Below, piece by piece: positions 55,580 through 64,000 of a stretch of 64,000 nt of DNA. Under the pieces are notes generated by a model. That model did no database searches. It was not told the DNA's origin and saw nothing but the letters and a program-made list of their open reading frames with translations. Made by a program: the position numbers and the translations under genes. The stretch covers positions 2,202,001-2,266,000 of the forward strand of contig NZ_CP070356.1 in NCBI RefSeq assembly GCF_016919445.1, written 5' to 3'. Positions within the stretch are counted from its first letter, which is position 1, and each line of letters opens with the position of its first letter. The stretch comes from Pseudomonas sp. PDNC002. GTDB taxonomy: Bacteria; Pseudomonadota; Gammaproteobacteria; Pseudomonadales; Pseudomonadaceae.

Positions 55580-56521
55580 ATGACACGACGTCTGCTTGGC
55601 GCGCTGGGCCTCGTGCTCGCCGCCACAACCGGTCTCGCGCAGGCGGCCGATGTGATCCGCATCGGCGGCAAACCGTTCACCGAACAACGCCTGCTCACCG
55701 CCATCACCGCGCAGTACCTGCAGAGCAAGGGCTACGAGGTGAAGGTCACCAACGGCCTGGGCAGCACCCTTGCGCGCAGCGCGCAACAGAGCGGCCAGCT
55801 GGACCTGGTCTGGGAGTACACCGGCTCGTCGCTGATCGTCTACAACAAGGTCAAGGACAAGCTCAACGCCGAGCAATCGCTGGCCAAGGTTCGCGAGCTG
55901 GACGGCAAGAAGGGGCTGGTCTGGCCTACGCCCGCGCCGTTCAACAATACCTATGCGCTGGCGATGCCCGAGGAGCAGGCCGAACAGCTCGGGGTGCGCA
56001 CCCTCAGTGACCTGGCCCGGGTGATGAAGGAGCAGGGCGACAAGAAGACCCACCTGTTCGCCATGGATCCGGAATTCGCCGGCCGTCCGGACGGTCTCGC
56101 GCCGATGAGCGAGCTGTACGGCTTCCACTTCACTCGCGACGACGTGCGGCAGATGGATGCCGGGCTGGTCTACACCGCGCTGAAGAATCGCCAGGTGTTC
56201 GTCGGCCTCGTCTACACCACCGATGGCCGCCTGAAGGACTTCAAGCTGCGCGTGCTGGAAGACGACAAGCAGTTCTTCCCGTTCTACAACGCCGCGCCGG
56301 TGATGCGTGCCGATCTGCTGGAGAAGCACCCGGAGCTGAAGACGCTGTTCGACCCCATCGCCAATCTGCTCGACGACAAGACCATGCAGGCGCTCAACGC
56401 CCAGGTCGACATCCAGCAGGAGCCAGTGCAGCGCGTGGCGCAGAAATTCCTGCGCGACCACGACCTGCTGGGCGACAAGGCCCGGCCGGCACAGGACCAG
56501 CCCATAAAGGAGGAGAACTGA
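55580..56521 (+). CDS. Quaternary-amine/osmoprotectant ABC transporter binding protein (OpuCC/ProX type)
   Basis: This 313-residue exported binding protein has leader MTRRLLGALGLVLAATTGLA and mature start ADVIRIGGKPFTEQRLLTAITAQYL, typical of OpuAC/OsmX-like proteins. LDLVWEYTGSSLIVYNKV near residue 85 is the conserved segment that lines the cation-binding pocket. The ATG after GAAAGGAG was chosen over an in-frame ATG overlapping the permease stop. It is a soluble periplasmic protein; no lipobox Cys is present. Confidence 0.88.
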   Translation: MTRRLLGALGLVLAATTGLAQAADVIRIGGKPFTEQRLLTAITAQYLQSKGYEVKVTNGLGSTLARSAQQSGQLDLVWEYTGSSLIVYNKVKDKLNAEQSLAKVRELDGKKGLVWPTPAPFNNTYALAMPEEQAEQLGVRTLSDLARVMKEQGDKKTHLFAMDPEFAGRPDGLAPMSELYGFHFTRDDVRQMDAGLVYTALKNRQVFVGLVYTTDGRLKDFKLRVLEDDKQFFPFYNAAPVMRADLLEKHPELKTLFDPIANLLDDKTMQALNAQVDIQQEPVQRVAQKFLRDHDLLGDKARPAQDQPIKEEN

Positions 56522-56522
56522 C

Positions 56523-57188
56523 ATGGACTTCATGACCGTGATTTCCCGCCTCGACTGGGTGCAGGTCGGCCAGCTGACGCTGCAGCACCTGATGCTGGTA
56601 TCCATCGCCGTGGGCCTGGCTATCGTCGTCGGTGTGCCACTGGGCGTGCTGATGACGCGCTTCAAGTGGCTCGCCGGGCCGTTGCAGGGCGCCGCCACCG
56701 TGGTGCTGACCATCCCGTCCATCGCGCTGTTCGGCCTGATGCTGCCGCTGTACTCGAAGATCGGACAGGGCCTTGGCCCGCTGCCGGCGATCACCGCGGT
56801 GTTCCTCTATTCGCTGCTGCCGATCCTGCGCAACACCTACCTCGCGCTGACCAATGTCGAGCCTGGCATTCGCGAAGCCGGCAAGGGCATCGGCATGACC
56901 TTCTGGCAGCGCCTGCGGATGGTCGATATCCCCATCGCCGTCCCGGTGATCCTCGCCGGCGTGCGCACCGCCGTGGTGATGAACATCGGCGTGATGACCA
57001 TCGCTGCGGTGATTGGCGCCGGCGGCCTGGGCGTGCTCATCCTCAATTCCATCAGCCAATCCAACATGCCCATGCTGGTGGTCGGCGCGGTCCTGGTGAG
57101 CCTGCTCGCCATCGCCGCCGACCTGCTGCTGCAGTGGCTGCAGCGTGCGCTCACCCCGAAGGGCCTGCGCCCGCAGACAGGAGACTGA
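56523..57188 (+). CDS. Quaternary-amine/osmoprotectant ABC transporter permease
   Basis: This 221-residue permease has five or six helices and the EAA loop RNTYLALTNVEPGIREAGKGIGM near residue 103. It starts one base after the binding-protein stop and ends two bases before the ATPase, so the operon is tightly packed. It is homologous to the first permease of the cluster and forms a heterodimer with it. Confidence 0.9.
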   Translation: MDFMTVISRLDWVQVGQLTLQHLMLVSIAVGLAIVVGVPLGVLMTRFKWLAGPLQGAATVVLTIPSIALFGLMLPLYSKIGQGLGPLPAITAVFLYSLLPILRNTYLALTNVEPGIREAGKGIGMTFWQRLRMVDIPIAVPVILAGVRTAVVMNIGVMTIAAVIGAGGLGVLILNSISQSNMPMLVVGAVLVSLLAIAADLLLQWLQRALTPKGLRPQTGD

Positions 57189-57190
57189 AC

Positions 57191-58357
57191 ATGATCGAAC
57201 TCGACCAACTGACCAAGACCTTCACCCTCAAGGACGGCAAGGAATTCCGCGCCGTGGACAAGGTCAGCCTGACCGTGGAGAAGGGCGAGATCTGCGTGTT
57301 CCTCGGCCCCTCCGGCTGTGGCAAGACCACCACGCTGAAGATGATCAACCGCATCATCCAGCCCACTTCCGGGCGCGTGCTGATCGACGGCCAGGACACC
57401 CGCGAGCTGGACGAAGTGACGCTGCGCCGCCACATCGGTTATGTGATCCAGCAGATCGGCCTGTTTCCCAACATGACCATCGAGGAAAACATCATGGTCG
57501 TGCCGCGCCTGCTCGGCTGGGACAAGCAGAAGTGCAAGGACAAGGCGCGCGAGCTGATGGCCATGGTCAAGCTCGAACCCAAGCAGTACCTGTCGCGCTA
57601 CCCGCGCGAGCTGTCCGGTGGGCAGCAACAGCGCATCGGCGTGATCCGCGCGTTGGCCGCGGATGCGCCGTTGCTGCTGATGGACGAGCCGTTCGGCGCG
57701 GTGGACCCGATCAACCGCGAGTCGATCCAGAACGAGTTCTTCGAGTTGCAGCGCAAGCTGGGCATGACCGTGATCATGGTCAGCCACGACATCGACGAAG
57801 CGATCAAGCTGGGCGACAAGGTGGCGGTGTTCAAGAGCGGCCGTCTGCTTCAGTTCGACCATCCGGACACCTTGCTGGCGCACCCGGCGGACGAGTTCGT
57901 CAGCGCCTTCACCGGTCAGGACAGCACCCTCAAGCGTCTGCTGCTGGTGCGCGCCGAGGATGCCGCCGACAGCAGCATCGTCACCGCCAGCCCGCAGACC
58001 ACGGTGGCTGAGGCGCTGGAAAAGATGGAAGAAGACGACCGCCGCTACCTGGTCGTGGTGGACGCCAACGGCAAGGGCCTGGGCTACGTGCGTCGCAAGG
58101 ACATGCGCCGCAAGGAAGGCGTGTGCAGCGACTTCCTCAACGAGTTCCGCGTGACCGCGAGCCATGACGAACACCTGCGGATCCTGTTGTCGCGCATGTA
58201 CGAGTTCAACAGTTCGTGGCTGCCGGTGCTCGATGCGGACGGGCAGTTCCTCGGTGAGGTGACGCAGGAGTCCATCGCGGATTACCTGAGCTCCGGTCGC
58301 TCGCGTGGGCGCAAGACCAATATCGTGTCGCCGGCGGAGGTGGCGCAGGCTTCCTGA
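57191..58357 (+). CDS. Quaternary-amine/osmoprotectant ABC transporter ATPase with CBS domains
   Basis: This 388-residue ATPase shows Walker A GPSGCGKTT near residue 38, signature LSGGQQQRIGV near residue 142 and Walker B PLLLMDEPFGAVDP near 160. After about residue 255 come two CBS modules (TTVAEALEKMEEDDRRYLVVVD and SSWLPVLDADGQFLGEV). Such domains sense ionic strength in OpuA-type transporters, so transport may be gated by osmotic stress. It closes the operon; a dispersed repeat follows 20 bases later and no intrinsic terminator is seen. Confidence 0.93.
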   Translation: MIELDQLTKTFTLKDGKEFRAVDKVSLTVEKGEICVFLGPSGCGKTTTLKMINRIIQPTSGRVLIDGQDTRELDEVTLRRHIGYVIQQIGLFPNMTIEENIMVVPRLLGWDKQKCKDKARELMAMVKLEPKQYLSRYPRELSGGQQQRIGVIRALAADAPLLLMDEPFGAVDPINRESIQNEFFELQRKLGMTVIMVSHDIDEAIKLGDKVAVFKSGRLLQFDHPDTLLAHPADEFVSAFTGQDSTLKRLLLVRAEDAADSSIVTASPQTTVAEALEKMEEDDRRYLVVVDANGKGLGYVRRKDMRRKEGVCSDFLNEFRVTASHDEHLRILLSRMYEFNSSWLPVLDADGQFLGEVTQESIADYLSSGRSRGRKTNIVSPAEVAQAS

Positions 58358-58376
58358 TGCTTCCTGTGGACGCGCG

Positions 58377-58520
58377 CCCCTCACCCTAACCCTCTCCCGG
58401 AGGGAGAGGGGACCGTCCGGAGTTTGCTGCCAGGCTGGCGTCAGCCTACCCATCCGGGACGCACTTCCAGCCTGCTCGGATTACCCCCTCTCCCTCTGGG
58501 AGAGGGCAGGGGTGAGGGGA
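58377..58520. repeat. CCCTCACCC-type dispersed element
   Basis: The left end CCCCTCACCCTAACCCTCTC and the right end GAGAGGGCAGGGGTGAGGGG are inverted copies about 105 bases apart. CCCTCTCCC/GGGAGAGGG hairpins lie inside each end. The middle differs from the copies at 26.3 and 51.2 kb, so only the ends define the family here. Confidence 0.75.
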
Positions 58521-58963
58521 TGGTCCTCGCTCCGAGATTCCAGAATAACTCCCTCCCGCACCACCCATCCCCAATCGCTGAACTCCCCCCTCTGTCACCG
58601 GTCGTTAACTCAGTAGGACGATGATGCAGAAACCCGTCGAAAGCCCCGTGCTGTGCGGTATTCCGTGCATTTTGTTGAGTATCCAAAACAGTCAACCGGC
58701 ATAGCGACAAAGGGATGTAAAAAAGCGGCAATTCAGGGTTGAACTCACGAACTTCAGGTCCTAAAGTTCGCGCCCGAACGTCCATGCTGGAAACGATCCA
58801 TCCGGCTCAAGTACTGACGACGAGAGATAGCCGGTGCCTTGCCCCGGTATCGGTAATGCTCGGCGACATGCCTTGGGAAGTAGGCGAACCAAAGTGGGGA
58901 AACGGATTCGACGTTCAGCTTCACCCCTACGAATAACCTGTTCTGCCATTTGGAGTCCCAACC
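58521..58963 (+). promoter_or_regulatory. speC upstream region with a possible leader ORF
   Basis: Between the repeat and speC are 443 bases without an assigned gene. One small frame in phase with speC can be read from TTG 58739 or ATG 58782 to the TAA at 58934-58936 (50 residues from the ATG, starting MLETIHPAQV). It ends 27 bases before the speC ATG. No ribosome site clearly supports either start. Polyamine genes in other bacteria are sometimes controlled by leader peptides, so it is noted, but coding is unproven. TATCCAAAACAG and GATGTAAAAAAG near 58680-58724 are locally AT-rich. Confidence 0.35.
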
Positions 58964-60127
58964 ATGTCCATCAAGGTCGAGGATTACTTCGCCCCCGAAA
59001 CCTTCCAGCGCATGAAGGCGTTTGCCGACAAGCAGGAAACCCCCTTCGTCGTCATCGACAAGCAGACCATCGCCGATGCCTACGACCAGCTGACAGGCTG
59101 CTTCCCGTTCGCCAAGATCTACTACGCGGTGAAGGCCAACCCGGCCACCGAGATCACCGAGCTGCTGCGCGACAAGGGTTCGAACTTCGATATCGCCTCC
59201 ATCTATGAGCTGGACAAGGTGATGAAGACCGGCGTGCGCGCCGAGCAGATCAGCTACGGCAACACCATCAAGAAAGCCCGCGACATTCGCTACTTCTACG
59301 AGAAGGGCGTGCGCCTGTTCGCCACCGACTCCGAAGCCGACCTGCGCAACATCGCCAAGGCCGCGCCGGGCTCCAAGGTCTACGTGCGCATCCTCACCGA
59401 AGGCTCCACCTCGGCCGACTGGCCGCTGTCGCGCAAGTTCGGCTGCCAGTCCGACATGGCCATGGACCTGCTGGTGCTGGCCCGCGACCTGGGCCTGGTG
59501 CCTTACGGCGTATCCTTCCACGTCGGTTCGCAACAGCGTGACATCGGCGTCTGGGACGCGGCCATCGCCAAGGTGAAGGTCATCTTCGAACGCCTGAAAG
59601 AAGAAGACGGCATCGAGCTGAAGCTGATCAACATGGGCGGCGGCTTCCCGGCCAACTACATCGCCAAGACCAACAGCCTGGAAACCTACGCCGAAGAGAT
59701 CATCCGCTTCCTCAAGGAAGACTTCGGCGACGAGCTGCCGGAAATCATCCTGGAGCCGGGCCGTTCGCTGATCGCCAACGCCGGCATCCTGGTCAGCGAA
59801 GTCGTGCTGGTGGCGCGCAAGTCGCGCACCGCGGTGGAGCGCTGGGTGTTCACCGACGTGGGCAAGTTCTCCGGCCTGATCGAAACCATGGACGAGTCCA
59901 TCAAGTTCCCGATCCATGTTGAGAAGGCGGGCGAGCTGGAAGAAGTGGTGATCGCAGGCCCGACCTGCGACAGCGCGGACATCATGTACGAGCACTACAA
60001 GTACGGCCTGCCGCTGAACCTGGCCGCTGGCGACCGCCTGTACTGGCTGTCCACCGGTGCCTACACCACCAGCTACAGCGCGGTGGAGTTCAACGGCTTC
60101 CCGCCGCTGAAGGCGTTCTACCTGTAA
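58964..60127 (+). CDS. speC: Ornithine decarboxylase
   Basis: This 387-residue group IV PLP decarboxylase (eukaryotic-like fold) makes putrescine from ornithine. The PLP lysine is Lys57 in YYAVKANP. SFHVGSQQ near residue 186, the glycine-rich NMGGGFPA near 227 and EPGRSLIA near 264 bind the cofactor. Cys335 in GPTCDSAD is the substrate-side catalytic residue. It matches P. aeruginosa SpeC (PA4519) in size and in its right-hand neighbours. It is followed by a strong terminator, so it is a single-gene unit. Confidence 0.95.
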   Translation: MSIKVEDYFAPETFQRMKAFADKQETPFVVIDKQTIADAYDQLTGCFPFAKIYYAVKANPATEITELLRDKGSNFDIASIYELDKVMKTGVRAEQISYGNTIKKARDIRYFYEKGVRLFATDSEADLRNIAKAAPGSKVYVRILTEGSTSADWPLSRKFGCQSDMAMDLLVLARDLGLVPYGVSFHVGSQQRDIGVWDAAIAKVKVIFERLKEEDGIELKLINMGGGFPANYIAKTNSLETYAEEIIRFLKEDFGDELPEIILEPGRSLIANAGILVSEVVLVARKSRTAVERWVFTDVGKFSGLIETMDESIKFPIHVEKAGELEEVVIAGPTCDSADIMYEHYKYGLPLNLAAGDRLYWLSTGAYTTSYSAVEFNGFPPLKAFYL

Positions 60128-60140
60128 GGCTTGCTTCCAC

Positions 60141-60170
60141 GAAAAAGCCCCGCTGATGCGGGGCTTTTTC
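60141..60170 (+). terminator. Rho-independent terminator of speC
   Basis: AAAAAGCCCCGC-TGAT-GCGGGGCTTTTTC is a perfect stem with flanking A and T runs, 14 bases after the speC stop. Confidence 0.9.
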
Positions 60171-60202
60171 TTTTCCGTCATCGGTAGGGAGCTGGCTCTT
60201 CG

Positions 60203-60339
60203 TAGGAGCGGACCTTGTCCGCGAAATCCATCGCGGCGGAATCCATTGGCGTAGAAGCAAGTCAAGGCTGCGCTCAGTACTTGCTCGCGAACCCAGGCAA
60301 CGAGGATTGCCGGCAAATCGCGGACGGAGTCCGCTCCTA
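60203..60339. repeat. REP inverted pair (REPIN) after speC
   Basis: A forward TAGGAGCGGA-type copy (60203-60224, core GGACCTTGTCC) faces a reverse copy (60318-60339, core GGACGGAGTCC) across about 93 bases. The arrangement is the same as at 1573-1674 but with a wider spacer. Confidence 0.85.
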
Positions 60340-60351
60340 CGAAATCAAAAA

Positions 60352-60480
60352 ACCCTCACCCTGGCTGCGCGCCCCGCTCCTCAAGCGGCAGAGGGGATCG
60401 TTCGGAGCAGGGGGAAACCGCAATGACAGCCGGCACGAACAGCCCCCTCTCCGTTCAGGGAGAGGGCTGGGGTGAGGGGA
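60352..60480. repeat. CCCTCACCC-type dispersed element, reverse orientation
   Basis: It begins CCCTCACCCTGGCTGCGCGC, which is the reverse complement of the right end of the 51.2-kb copy, continues GCTCCTCAAGCGG, and ends GGAGAGGGCTGGGGTGAGGG. Gene-free; together with the REP pair it fills the gap between speC and the next gene. Confidence 0.75.
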
Positions 60481-60549
60481 ACGCCCAGATCAGCTGCCCC
60501 AGATAAAGGCAGTTGCTCCCAAAGGCGAGCCACCGCGCGCAGCAGAATG

Positions 60550-60574
60550 AAAAACGCCCCGCATTGGCGGGGCG
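60550..60574 (-). terminator. Terminator of the CptA-like gene
   Basis: Read on the minus strand, CGCCCCGC-CAAT-GCGGGGCG is followed by TTTTT, 24 bases after the stop of the sulfatase-family gene. Confidence 0.85.
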
Positions 60575-60597
60575 CTCTTCACGGCATCGGGTGCGTA

Positions 60598-62394
60598 TCA
60601 GCCCTCTTTGGGCAGTACCTTGGCCGGAGCCTGCGCCGTGGCAGGGGCCTTGCCATCGGTGGCAATCTCCTGCTCGGCCTTGTCCATCGGCAGCTTGTCG
60701 AACTCGTGCAGGCCGTCCTTCTTGTACGGGTCGCCGATCCAGCGCGGTGCGGTGGCGAACTGCTGGTTCACCAGGCTCTTGGCCGGCTCGTAGCGGTCGT
60801 AGCTCAGGCCGGCGAGGTCCGACAGGGTGTGGATCAGGTGCGAGCTGCTGTAGGAGCGATCGGCCACCGCCTGCAGGTCGCGCGGGTGGGCGGCCTGCCA
60901 GCTCGGCGAGGTCCAGACCATGAACGGAATGGTGTACATCGGCCGGGTCGGGTCCATTTCGTTGCGGCCCAGGCGGTCATGGTTGCCGGAGCTGTAGACG
61001 TCTTCGCCGTGGTCGGAGAGGTAGAGCATGAAGCCGTTGGCGTTCGCGTCGGAGTAACGCTTGATCAGGCTCGACACCACGAAGTCGTTGTAGCGCACCG
61101 CGTTGTCGTAGAAGTTGTAGGTCTCCACCTGGTCATCCGACAACGCCGAGGGCGCGCCCTGGCGGTCCTTGAAGTAGGCGAACTCCTCAGGATAGCGATA
61201 GCGGTAGTCCATGTGCGTGCCCAGCAGGTGGATCACGATGAACTTCTTCTGCGCCGGGTCCTTCAGGGCCTTTTCGAATGGCGCCAGCACCACGCCGTCG
61301 TACTGGCTGGCGTTCTGGTTGCGCTGGTTGTTCAGGTACGCCTGCTCGTCCGTCTGCTGGGAGAAGGTGGTGAGCATGGTGTTGCGCTTGGTCATCGTCT
61401 GCTGGTTGGTGATCCAGAAGGTCTTGTAGCCCGCCTGTTTCATCAGGTTGATCAGCGACGGATCGGTGAGGAAGCGGTCCGGGTTCTGCTCATCGCCGAA
61501 GGTGAGGATCTGCTGCATCACCTCGATGGTGTAGGGGCGCGGCGCGACGACGTTCTGGAACACGGTCAGTCCCTTGCCTTGGGCGGCGAGGGCATCGAGG
61601 TTCGGCGTGGTGTCGCGGCCGTAGCCGTACAGGTGCATGTGTTGGCGGGTAGTGGATTCACCCAGCACCAGCACCAGGGTGCGCGGGGCTTCGCCGCTGC
61701 TGTCCTGGAGGTTCTGCAGGGGCGGCAGCGAGGCGTTCTGCTGCAGCAGCTTCTGCATGTTGTCCAGTTGCTGGCGGTACTGGACATAGCCCACCACCAA
61801 CTGCCACGGCACCGCCGGTTCCATGCGCGATTGCACCTTCTCCAGCGCCTGAGCGAAGGTGCGCTCCTGGGTGACCATCTGCTTGTAGAACGGATACACG
61901 AGGTTCATCGCCACCAGCAGCACGGCTACCGGCACGCGGGCATACAGCGGCAGGGTGACCGGGCGGATGCGCTTCCACAGCAGCACGGCGACCACGGTGT
62001 AGGCCAGCAGCGCCAGGCACAGCCAGAGGCTGAAATACTGGCTGAAGTACTCGCCGGCTTCGGCGGTGTTCGACTCGAACATCACGAAGATGACGCTCTG
62101 CGAGAACTCCTGCTTGTAGATGCCGAAGTAGCTCAGGCCCACCAGCGAGGCGCCCCAGAGCACCAGGCCGATGACCGCGGCGATGCCTTTGGTGAAGCGC
62201 GGCAGCAGCAGCGCCGGAGCGAGCCACAGGCTGCTGAGGAAGAAGGCGTCGCGGAAGCCGGCGAAGCCAGTGGTGCCACTGAACAGGATCAAGGCCTGGG
62301 TGACGCCGGAGAAGTACCAGAAGAACAGCAGGAGCCAGCCCAGGCCGGCCCAGTCCACGCCTTTGCGGATGGAAGGTGGAGTAGAGGTAGACAC
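60598..62394 (-). CDS. Phosphoethanolamine transferase, CptA-like (sulfatase superfamily)
   Basis: This 598-residue inner-membrane enzyme has about five N-terminal helices up to residue 180 and a periplasmic alkaline-phosphatase-like domain. The nucleophile Thr is in LGESTTRQHMHLYGYGRDTTP near residue 248, and metal-binding residues recur in HLLGTHMDYRYRYP near 390 and YLSDHGEDVYSSGNHDRLG near 458. Such enzymes add phosphoethanolamine to lipid A or LPS core sugars. It matches PAO1 PA4517 by position. The GTG start with GAGG upstream was chosen; the longer upstream frame crosses the Sel1 gene. The target molecule is not known. Confidence 0.82.
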   Translation of the reverse strand: MSTSTPPSIRKGVDWAGLGWLLLFFWYFSGVTQALILFSGTTGFAGFRDAFFLSSLWLAPALLLPRFTKGIAAVIGLVLWGASLVGLSYFGIYKQEFSQSVIFVMFESNTAEAGEYFSQYFSLWLCLALLAYTVVAVLLWKRIRPVTLPLYARVPVAVLLVAMNLVYPFYKQMVTQERTFAQALEKVQSRMEPAVPWQLVVGYVQYRQQLDNMQKLLQQNASLPPLQNLQDSSGEAPRTLVLVLGESTTRQHMHLYGYGRDTTPNLDALAAQGKGLTVFQNVVAPRPYTIEVMQQILTFGDEQNPDRFLTDPSLINLMKQAGYKTFWITNQQTMTKRNTMLTTFSQQTDEQAYLNNQRNQNASQYDGVVLAPFEKALKDPAQKKFIVIHLLGTHMDYRYRYPEEFAYFKDRQGAPSALSDDQVETYNFYDNAVRYNDFVVSSLIKRYSDANANGFMLYLSDHGEDVYSSGNHDRLGRNEMDPTRPMYTIPFMVWTSPSWQAAHPRDLQAVADRSYSSSHLIHTLSDLAGLSYDRYEPAKSLVNQQFATAPRWIGDPYKKDGLHEFDKLPMDKAEQEIATDGKAPATAQAPAKVLPKEG

Positions 62395-62503
62395 GCGCGC
62401 CTCGTCATTTCGTGACACTGCCGAATCGTTCGGCAGCCAGAGAGGCTGCGAGGCTAGCAGTACAGTCGTGAAAAATACGTCAAATTGAAACAGAGTTTTG
62501 CTG

Positions 62504-63298
62504 TCAGGCCACTTCCAGCGCTTGCGCGAGTCGTGCAAGGTCCGTGTCGTCACCCAGTTCGGCGGCGCGCTGGAAGTAGGCCAGGGTCAGTTCGCTCAGG
62601 CTCGGCGGCATCGAGGCGGCGAGCTGTTCGCGTGCAACGCGCAGGAAATTGAGGTTGCCACCTTCCAGCGCCCGTTCGAGCCAGATGCGGGCGGCCGGCA
62701 AGTCGCCGCGTTCGGCCAGCACCGAGGCGTGGCTGAACTGCCCACGGAAGTCACCCGCTTCGGCGGAGCGGCGGTACCACTGGCGGGCAAGGTCCAGGTC
62801 ACACGGGACCACCAACCCCTCCTCATGGAAGCGCCCGACCAGGTTCATCGACTTGGCATGACCCAGCGCGGCTGCGCTCTGGTAGAGCGCCAGGGCGCGG
62901 GAATCGTCGCGCGCCACGCCGCGCCCGGTGGAGAGCAGGTTGGCGAGGTTGTACATGGCCCAGTCGAGCTTCTGCTGCGCGGCTATCGCGTAATGACGGG
63001 CGGCACCGGCCTCATCCTTTTCGCAGCCCCAGCCATGTTCCAGACAGCGGCCGAGCATGTTGCGCGCCATGGCGTGGCCGCGCTCGGCGGCGATGCCGAA
63101 CCAGGTCAGGGCGAGGCCGATGTCCTGTTCGATGCCGTGGCCGTCGAGGAGGATCTGCCCGAGCAGCGCCTGGGCTTCCAGGTCGCCGTCGCGGGCGCCG
63201 GCGAGGATCAGCCGGGCGGCCTGGCGCGGGTTGTCGGCGAGCTGGCCGGTGAGGTCTTCGACGTTGATTTCTTCAGTGCGACGCAGGACGAAACTCAT
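62504..63298 (-). CDS. Sel1-repeat (TPR-like) protein
   Basis: This 264-residue soluble protein is built from five or six Sel1-like repeats of about 36 residues (for example AQALLGQILLDGHGIEQDIGLALTWFGIAAERGHA, then ARNMLGRCLEHGWGCEKDEAGAARHYAIAAQQ). Sel1 repeats are alpha-alpha superhelices that mediate protein contacts. The gene lies 6 bases after piuC on the same strand and is the PAO1 PA4516 equivalent. A role beside the iron-regulated piuC is likely because of co-transcription, but its partner is unknown. Confidence 0.85.
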   Translation of the reverse strand: MSFVLRRTEEINVEDLTGQLADNPRQAARLILAGARDGDLEAQALLGQILLDGHGIEQDIGLALTWFGIAAERGHAMARNMLGRCLEHGWGCEKDEAGAARHYAIAAQQKLDWAMYNLANLLSTGRGVARDDSRALALYQSAAALGHAKSMNLVGRFHEEGLVVPCDLDLARQWYRRSAEAGDFRGQFSHASVLAERGDLPAARIWLERALEGGNLNFLRVAREQLAASMPPSLSELTLAYFQRAAELGDDTDLARLAQALEVA

Positions 63299-63304
63299 GA
63301 TGTC

Positions 63305-63985
63305 TCAGACGTCCACCCAGCGGCGCAGCAGGTTGTGGTAGGTGCCGGTCAGTTCGATCAGTGCCGGGTGTTCCGGCACATCGCGGGTCAGCGCCTGGAT
63401 CGACTGGTCCATCTGGAACAGCAGGGCGCGCTGGCTGTCCTCGCGCACCAGGCTCTGGGTCCAGAAGAACGAGGCGATGCGCGCGCCACGGGTCACCGGG
63501 TTGACCTTGTGCAGGCTGGTGGCGGGGTAGAGCACCAGGTCGCCGGCCGGCAGTTTCACCTGTTGGGTGCCGTAGGTGTCCTGGATCACTAGTTCACCGC
63601 CGTCGTAATCCTCCGGGTCGCTGAAGAACAGCGTCGAGGACACGTCGGTACGCACCCGCTCGCGGCCACCCTGGGTGTCGCGCACGGCGTTGTCGATGTG
63701 GAAGTCGAACGAACCGCCGCCGGTGTAGCAGTTGAACAGCGGCGGGAAGACCTTGCTCGGCAGCGCGGCGGACTGGAACAGCGGGTTGCTCCACAGGCGC
63801 TGCAGCATGGCTTCGCCGATTTCGCGGGCCAGGGGATGGTCCTGCGGCAGTTGCAGGTTGTGCTTGGCGCGGGATGACTGGTAGCCGGCGGTGACCTTGC
63901 CGTCGGCCCACTCGGCCTGTTCCAGGGCGGCGCGGATGCGCGTCACCTCATCACGGGTGAAGACGCCGGGAATGTGCAGCAGCAT
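63305..63985 (-). CDS. piuC: PKHD-type Fe(II)/2-oxoglutarate hydroxylase PiuC
   Basis: This 226-residue dioxygenase has the iron triad His and Asp in FDFHIDNAV near residues 96-98 and a distal His in TSLHKVNPV near residue 157. An Arg for 2-oxoglutarate follows ([10 protein letters not shown]). In P. aeruginosa piuC lies behind the siderophore/catecholate receptor piuA and both are induced by iron limitation. PiuA would be just outside the right edge of this window. The product's substrate is unknown. Start ATG is 15 bases from the window end. Confidence 0.92.
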   Translation of the reverse strand: MLLHIPGVFTRDEVTRIRAALEQAEWADGKVTAGYQSSRAKHNLQLPQDHPLAREIGEAMLQRLWSNPLFQSAALPSKVFPPLFNCYTGGGSFDFHIDNAVRDTQGGRERVRTDVSSTLFFSDPEDYDGGELVIQDTYGTQQVKLPAGDLVLYPATSLHKVNPVTRGARIASFFWTQSLVREDSQRALLFQMDQSIQALTRDVPEHPALIELTGTYHNLLRRWVDV

Positions 63986-64000
63986 GGGCCGGTTCCATCA

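Noticed and set aside
60472..62415. 647-codon plus-strand frame opposite the CptA-like gene
   Set aside because: The opposite strand encodes a sulfatase-family enzyme with clear catalytic motifs. This frame begins in a repeat and has no recognisable domain.

Overview
The window is a high-GC chromosomal segment of a Pseudomonas, from the P. aeruginosa side of the genus. The P. nitroreducens / P. citronellolis / P. knackmussii group is my best guess, from memory only. Gene content and order match blocks remembered from P. aeruginosa PAO1: the end of the cyo operon, a PA4538-to-PA4520-like block (ndh, DUF1780, yacG, coaE, pilDCB, pilA, tRNA-Thr, nadC, DUF1631, ampDE, chemoreceptor), a PA3563-to-PA3552-like block (fruRBKA, ugd and arn), prfC, a PA3887-PA3891-like block (nhaP and a quaternary-amine ABC importer), and finally PA4519-PA4515-like genes (speC, a CptA-like sulfatase, a Sel1 protein, piuC). 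The window is therefore a mosaic relative to PAO1, with about 33 kb placed between the PA4520-like receptor and speC. No transposase, integrase, phage gene, rRNA or CRISPR array was seen.

Left part (1-26 kb). cyoC (partial), cyoD and cyoE end at a strong terminator. They are followed by inverted REP sequences and ndh. Conserved Pseudomonas genes lead to yacG-coaE-pilD-pilC-pilB on the minus strand and to pilA, which is read divergently from a sigma-54 promoter. Between pilA and tRNA-Thr(CGT), the classic pilin replacement hotspot, lies a 6.5-kb set of sugar genes. It holds a GT-C/TPR membrane protein directly behind pilA, an RffA/WecE-type dTDP-sugar 4-aminotransferase, a second polytopic membrane protein, GtrA, a hexapeptide acyltransferase and a GtrB-type glycosyltransferase. 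The set looks like an unfamiliar pilin or surface glycosylation locus. After the tRNA come galE, nadC, a DUF1631 gene, ampDE and a methyl-accepting receptor.

Middle part (26-51 kb). A tandem array with a 182-bp period precedes tatD and the fructose PTS (fruR divergent from fruBKA, with a Cra/FruR-like operator). An unrecognised secreted protein separates fruA from the complete arnBCADTEF-ugd operon for aminoarabinose modification of lipid A, which carries a PmrA-type box upstream. Next is an unusual catabolic and transport cluster. A single 679-residue reading frame joins an AruH-like aminotransferase to an amino-acid ABC ATPase, and the interdomain linker is encoded by a perfect inverted pair of REP sequences. 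Its own binding protein and two permeases follow, then a TetR regulator and a divergent zinc deacylase. The set suggests import, deacylation and transamination of an acylated or opine-like basic amino acid.

Right part (51-64 kb). prfC and nhaP are followed by an osmoprotectant or quaternary-amine ABC importer (permease, binding protein, permease, ATPase with CBS domains). After these come speC with a long leader region, two further repeat elements, and the minus-strand genes for a phosphoethanolamine-transferase-like enzyme, a Sel1-repeat protein and PiuC. Two repeat families, a REP of about 22 bp and a CCCTCACCC...GGGTGAGGGG element of about 130 bp, sit at several of the boundaries between syntenic blocks.
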